Assembly: GCA_003646715.1 (NCBI GenBank)
Contig: QMLL01000039.1
Coordinates: forward strand, 1 to 9,748
DNA length: 9,748 nucleotides
Direction of reading: 5' to 3'
Source: Deltaproteobacteria bacterium
Lineage (GTDB): Bacteria > Desulfobacterota > Syntrophobacteria > B119-G9
In this document: in pieces, positions 6,685-9,748 of the stretch
Layout: the number at the start of each line of letters is the position of its first letter
Numbering within the stretch: position 1 is the stretch's first letter
Notes under the pieces: generated by a model
Told to the model about the DNA's origin: nothing
The model's input: only the letters and a program-made list of their open reading frames with translations
The model's database searches: none
Translations under genes and position numbers: made by a program

Positions 6685-6709
6685 AGAGTTAATTTGGAGA
6701 AAGAAACTG

Positions 6710-8935
6710 ATGAATACCCGAAGATATGCAGAGCTAATTTCGGACAAGACGTACAGAGCTATATTCGATGCCGCAGATGATGCAATTTTCTTGCATAATT
6801 GTCATGACGGGTCGATAGTAGATGTAAATCAAAGAATGTGTGAAATGTACGGATATGAGCGCGATGAAGCACTGAGATTGACTGTCGGTGATCTGAGTTC
6901 AGGTACTGCACCCTATACAAAAGAGAGAGCACTGGAGCTGATACGGGAAGTTTCTAGAGGTAAACCAAAGCTTTTTGAATGGTTAGCCAGAAGGAAAAAC
7001 GGGCGTTTATTCTGGGTAGAAGTCAACCTGAAGAAAATTACAATAGATGAAAAAGACTGGCTGCTTGCCATTGTCAGAGATATAACCAAACGCAAACAGA
7101 GAGAAAAAGCTTTGGAAGATAGTGAAAAAAAGTATCGATTGCTCGCTGAGAATGTGAGAGACGTCATTTGGACAATGGATACCAGATTCCGGTATACTTA
7201 CGTCAGCCCATCTGTAAAATATCTGAGGGGATACGACGTCGAAGAGGTGATGAAACAACGCTTGCAAGATGTGCTTACTCCGTCGTCTCTGGTTCTGGTA
7301 AAAGAGTTAATTGAGGAAGAGTATTCGAAAAAAGAAACAATTTTTGCAAACCATTCTTGGTCAAAAACCCTTGAGCTCGAACTAAAGCGCAAAGATGGGT
7401 CTTCAGTTTGGACAGAAATCAACGTGAGCCTTATTCGTGATTCCGATGGCCAAATTAAGGGTTTTCTTGGGGTTACGCGTGACATCAGCGAAAGAAAAAG
7501 AGCAGAGACCGAAATTATTCGACTGGCATCAGTAATTGAACAGGCAAGCGAGTCCATAGCAATTACGGATACAAGAGGAAAAATTATCTATGTTAATCCA
7601 TTTTTTGAGAAGACCAGTGGATACAACAAAGAAGAACTTCTCGGTAAGAATTTTTGCACTCTGATCAGTCAAGATATTAAGGAAGCCGGGATTCACAAGC
7701 TCTGGGAGACCATCTCTCACGGGAACCTGTGGAAAGGAACACTTGTGAATAAACGAAGGGACGGAACAACTTATCACGAAAATGTCATAGTATTTCCCAT
7801 TCGTAACAAAATTGGAAAAGTGATAAATTACGCCGCAATCAAGAGAGACATAACAGAGGAGGTAAAAGCCGCAGAAGCTCTAAGACAATCCGAAAGAAAA
7901 TACAGTGCTCTTGTTGAAAATTCACTGACCGGGATATACATCAGCAATAAAGAAGGCAGGATATTATACGCAAATTGTAAATTTGCCGAGATATTTGGGT
8001 ATTCGAAACAGGAACTCATTGGAATACCTAAGAGTAGACTAATACACCCTGAATTTAGAAAAATGGTAGAAGATATTAGATATAAGAGGTTAGCCGGTAC
8101 AAATGTCCCGCTATCGTATGAAGTTGCCGGGGTTAAGAAAACGGGAGAAATGATCTGGGTCAAGATGAGAAATACTTGTATTTGCTACAACGGAGAACAG
8201 GCTATTCTCGGAAACGTAGTAGAAATAACCAAACGAAGAAAAATGGAAGAAGCTCTCAGAAGATCAGAATCTGAACTTAAGATGCTCTACTCCAAACTCC
8301 TTATGGCCCAAGAAGAAGAACGAAAAAGAATCGCTTGGGAATTGCACGATGGGCTTGGGCAATCTTTAACGGCAATTAAATTTGGCATTGAAAATGTTCT
8401 TGAGCTGCTTGAGAAGAAGAAAAGTACGATGGCGACTCGAACACTGCAAAATATGGTTTTAATGGTACAAAATGCAATTGATGAAGTTAGAAAAACATCT
8501 ATGGGGCTCAGACCTTCTATGCTTGACGATTTGGGAATTGTTGCAACAATTTCATGGCTTTGTCGTGAATTCAACAAAATTCACACCGATATACAAATTG
8601 AACGTAAGATTAATCTAAGGGAAACAGAAATCCCCGAAATTTTGAAAACTAACATTTTCCGAGTTATCCAGGAAGCTCTTAACAACATTGCCAAACATAG
8701 TAAAGCAAATTATGTAAGTATAGAACTTGAGCAAAATGACAGAGAGATAAAGTTGCTAATTAAGGACAACGGAAAGGGATTTGATGTTAACAAAACGAGG
8801 CTAAAAGGAAACTTAAGGGGCGGATTCGGTCTTGCAAGCATGAAGGAAAGAACAAAGTTCTTAAAAGGTGATTTCCATATTGAAAGCGTAATTAATAAAG
8901 GTACCACGATAGTCTGTACATGGCCACTTCATTAA
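6710..8935 (+). CDS. Soluble four-PAS sensor histidine kinase (NarX/DegS class)
   Basis: A 741-residue histidine kinase. Four PAS/PAC units run in tandem at about residues 10-130, 140-263, 268-390 and 396-513. Each ends with the typical PAC/linker pattern (IVRDITKRKQ, GVTRDISERKR, IKRDITEE, VVEITKRRK). A coiled linker leads to the HisKA_3 dimerisation domain, with phosphoacceptor His546 in WELHDGLGQS, then a HATPase domain with the N box (EALNNIAKHSKA, about 655-666), G1 DNGKGFD (686-692) and G2 GGFGLASMKER (704-714). No membrane segment or signal peptide is seen, so it should sense an intracellular cue. No haem or flavin-binding signature is obvious in the PAS domains. The start ATG has GGAG 10 bases upstream, a slightly long spacing, behind a strong hairpin. 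Its class and position point to the NarL-type regulator upstream as partner. Confidence 0.95.
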   Translation: MNTRRYAELISDKTYRAIFDAADDAIFLHNCHDGSIVDVNQRMCEMYGYERDEALRLTVGDLSSGTAPYTKERALELIREVSRGKPKLFEWLARRKNGRLFWVEVNLKKITIDEKDWLLAIVRDITKRKQREKALEDSEKKYRLLAENVRDVIWTMDTRFRYTYVSPSVKYLRGYDVEEVMKQRLQDVLTPSSLVLVKELIEEEYSKKETIFANHSWSKTLELELKRKDGSSVWTEINVSLIRDSDGQIKGFLGVTRDISERKRAETEIIRLASVIEQASESIAITDTRGKIIYVNPFFEKTSGYNKEELLGKNFCTLISQDIKEAGIHKLWETISHGNLWKGTLVNKRRDGTTYHENVIVFPIRNKIGKVINYAAIKRDITEEVKAAEALRQSERKYSALVENSLTGIYISNKEGRILYANCKFAEIFGYSKQELIGIPKSRLIHPEFRKMVEDIRYKRLAGTNVPLSYEVAGVKKTGEMIWVKMRNTCICYNGEQAILGNVVEITKRRKMEEALRRSESELKMLYSKLLMAQEEERKRIAWELHDGLGQSLTAIKFGIENVLELLEKKKSTMATRTLQNMVLMVQNAIDEVRKTSMGLRPSMLDDLGIVATISWLCREFNKIHTDIQIERKINLRETEIPEILKTNIFRVIQEALNNIAKHSKANYVSIELEQNDREIKLLIKDNGKGFDVNKTRLKGNLRGGFGLASMKERTKFLKGDFHIESVINKGTTIVCTWPLH

Positions 8936-9056
8936 GCACGACGCATCGATTGCTGATCACGATTTATGCTCATGTACGGAAATTATTTGTCTAGATAGGG
9001 AGTTCCTTTGTTACGCAGAGCGAGCTAATAAATCAAAATTTTGAAGGATTGTGTGC
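8936..9056. other. Short gap between PAS kinase and kdsB
   Basis: 121 bases with no coding frame of note and no clear terminator (only weak, imperfect stems near 8947-8970). The kdsB ribosome binding site, AAGGA, lies at 9044-9048. No strong promoter match is visible. Confidence 0.4.
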
Positions 9057-9748
9057 ATGAAAGTCTTCGGTATTATTCCTGCGAGATATGCTTCATCGAG
9101 GTTACCTGGAAAACCATTGAGACTCATTTGCGGGAAACCAATGGTTTTACGGGTCTACGAGAGAGCGCTGAAGGCTCAATGCTGGAATCAACTCGTTGTC
9201 GCCACAGATGACCAGCGTATAAAAGAAGTGATCGAAAACGCCGGTGGCATTGCACTCATTACTTCCAGGGACCACTCCAGTGGTACTGACAGAATCGCTG
9301 AAGCTTGTGACTTATTGAAGCTGGACGATAATGACCTGGTAGTTAATATCCAGGGTGACGAACCCCTTCTTCCTTACAAATCCATCAAAGCCATGGTTCA
9401 CACTTTTAAAACAGGTATCAATGCAAGTATGGGAACTCTTGCATACAAAGCAACCGACTACGAAGAATTCAACAACGCAAACGTTGTTAAGGTCGTTACT
9501 GACAGAGATGGTAATGCGTTATATTTTTCAAGAGCCCCCATACCCCACACAAGGGAAACAAGTACAGATGGAATTTCTTTTCTAAAGCATCTAGGGTTTT
9601 ACATATACCCTGTGAGGTTTCTCAAAGTATTTACCCAACTCCCACAGGGGCATCTAGAGAACCTTGAAAAATTGGAACAACTGAGGGCTCTGGAAAACGG
9701 GTATAAAATAAAGGTTATAATCAGCGAAGTGGATTCATACGGTGTGGA
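9057..9748 (+). CDS. kdsB: 3-deoxy-manno-octulosonate cytidylyltransferase (CMP-KDO synthetase), 3' end outside window
   Basis: Activates KDO with CTP to CMP-KDO in the cytoplasm, the donor for KDO transfer to lipid A in lipopolysaccharide synthesis. The nucleotide-binding start IPARYASSRLPGKPL (7-21), HSSGTDRIAEA (73-83), the metal-binding QGDEPL (99-104), HLGFYIY (178-184) and LENLEKLEQLRALENG (200-215) are all family signatures. The ATG at 9057 has AAGGA 8 bases upstream; an in-frame GTG two codons earlier is too close to that site. 230 codons are visible and the window ends inside the next one. The last residues, SYGV, align with the GVDTPEDL region near the C terminus, so about 20 codons, including the conserved aspartate there, lie outside. 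No frameshift is seen. Its presence indicates a Gram-negative organism making KDO-containing LPS. Other KDO or lipid A genes may follow downstream. Confidence 0.97.
   Translation, partial: MKVFGIIPARYASSRLPGKPLRLICGKPMVLRVYERALKAQCWNQLVVATDDQRIKEVIENAGGIALITSRDHSSGTDRIAEACDLLKLDDNDLVVNIQGDEPLLPYKSIKAMVHTFKTGINASMGTLAYKATDYEEFNNANVVKVVTDRDGNALYFSRAPIPHTRETSTDGISFLKHLGFYIYPVRFLKVFTQLPQGHLENLEKLEQLRALENGYKIKVIISEVDSYGV

Larger units (their letters stand above)
6258..6709. other. 452-base gap between regulator and PAS kinase genes
   Basis: No gene is recognised here. A 61-codon frame at 6328-6513 has no ribosome binding site or recognisable content. A 35-codon frame at 6437-6544 does have one and is listed separately at low confidence. 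Two inverted repeats (6519-6558 and 6636-6684) lie in the second half. No clear intrinsic terminator follows the regulator gene, so the regulator and kinase could share a transcript with a long internal leader, or the kinase may have its own promoter here. Confidence 0.5.

Noticed and set aside
7007..8163. Several minus-strand frames of 80-119 codons opposite the PAS kinase
   Set aside because: They are antisense shadows of a gene with clear PAS and kinase domains; none has recognisable motifs or ribosome binding sites.
9355..9585. 76-codon plus-strand frame near the right edge
   Set aside because: It lies wholly inside kdsB in another frame, and kdsB is supported by multiple family motifs.

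Overview
The window looks like chromosomal DNA of a Gram-negative bacterium of moderate to low GC. The best evidence for a Gram-negative envelope is a near-complete kdsB (CMP-KDO synthetase, needed for lipopolysaccharide) at the right edge. Envelope-type DUF58/transglutaminase genes and soluble multi-PAS kinases would fit a planctomycete or deltaproteobacterium-like lineage, but nothing in the sequence settles the taxonomy.

Layout from left to right. (1) 1-3332, plus strand: a DUF58 protein, cut at its 5' end by the window edge, translationally coupled by an ATGA overlap to a membrane-anchored transglutaminase-like protein (TgpA type). This pair normally belongs to a MoxR ATPase operon, whose ATPase would lie to the left. 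(2) 3329-5010, minus strand: a response-regulator/histidine-kinase fusion (receiver domain first, kinase second) followed by a small STAS-like protein. The STAS gene meets the transglutaminase gene tail to tail, with a 4-base overlap of the stop codons. (3) 5011-5600: a long AT-rich divergent intergenic region with tandem and inverted short repeats that look like operators. (4) 5601-8935, plus strand: a NarL/FixJ-type response regulator, a 452-base gap with two inverted repeats and a doubtful small ORF, then a soluble four-PAS histidine kinase of the NarX/DegS (HisKA_3) type. (5) 9057-9748: kdsB, lacking about its last 20 codons.

How they may work together. The NarL-type regulator and the PAS kinase are very probably a cognate two-component pair: HisKA_3 kinases typically phosphorylate LuxR-type regulators. 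The divergent receiver-kinase fusion and its STAS neighbour form a second signalling module that shares the same intergenic control region. The receiver-kinase could take phosphate from, or be tuned by, the first system, and the STAS protein could be its output partner. That link is inference. The DUF58/transglutaminase and KDO genes flank the signalling block and are envelope functions, but nothing in the sequence shows that the signalling genes control them.

No tRNA, rRNA, CRISPR array, insertion sequence or prophage gene was recognised. The most unusual items are the receiver-kinase with a CPYC motif just before its phosphoacceptor histidine, the STAS protein without a phosphorylatable serine, the repeat cluster in the divergent promoter region, and the leader hairpin in front of the PAS kinase.
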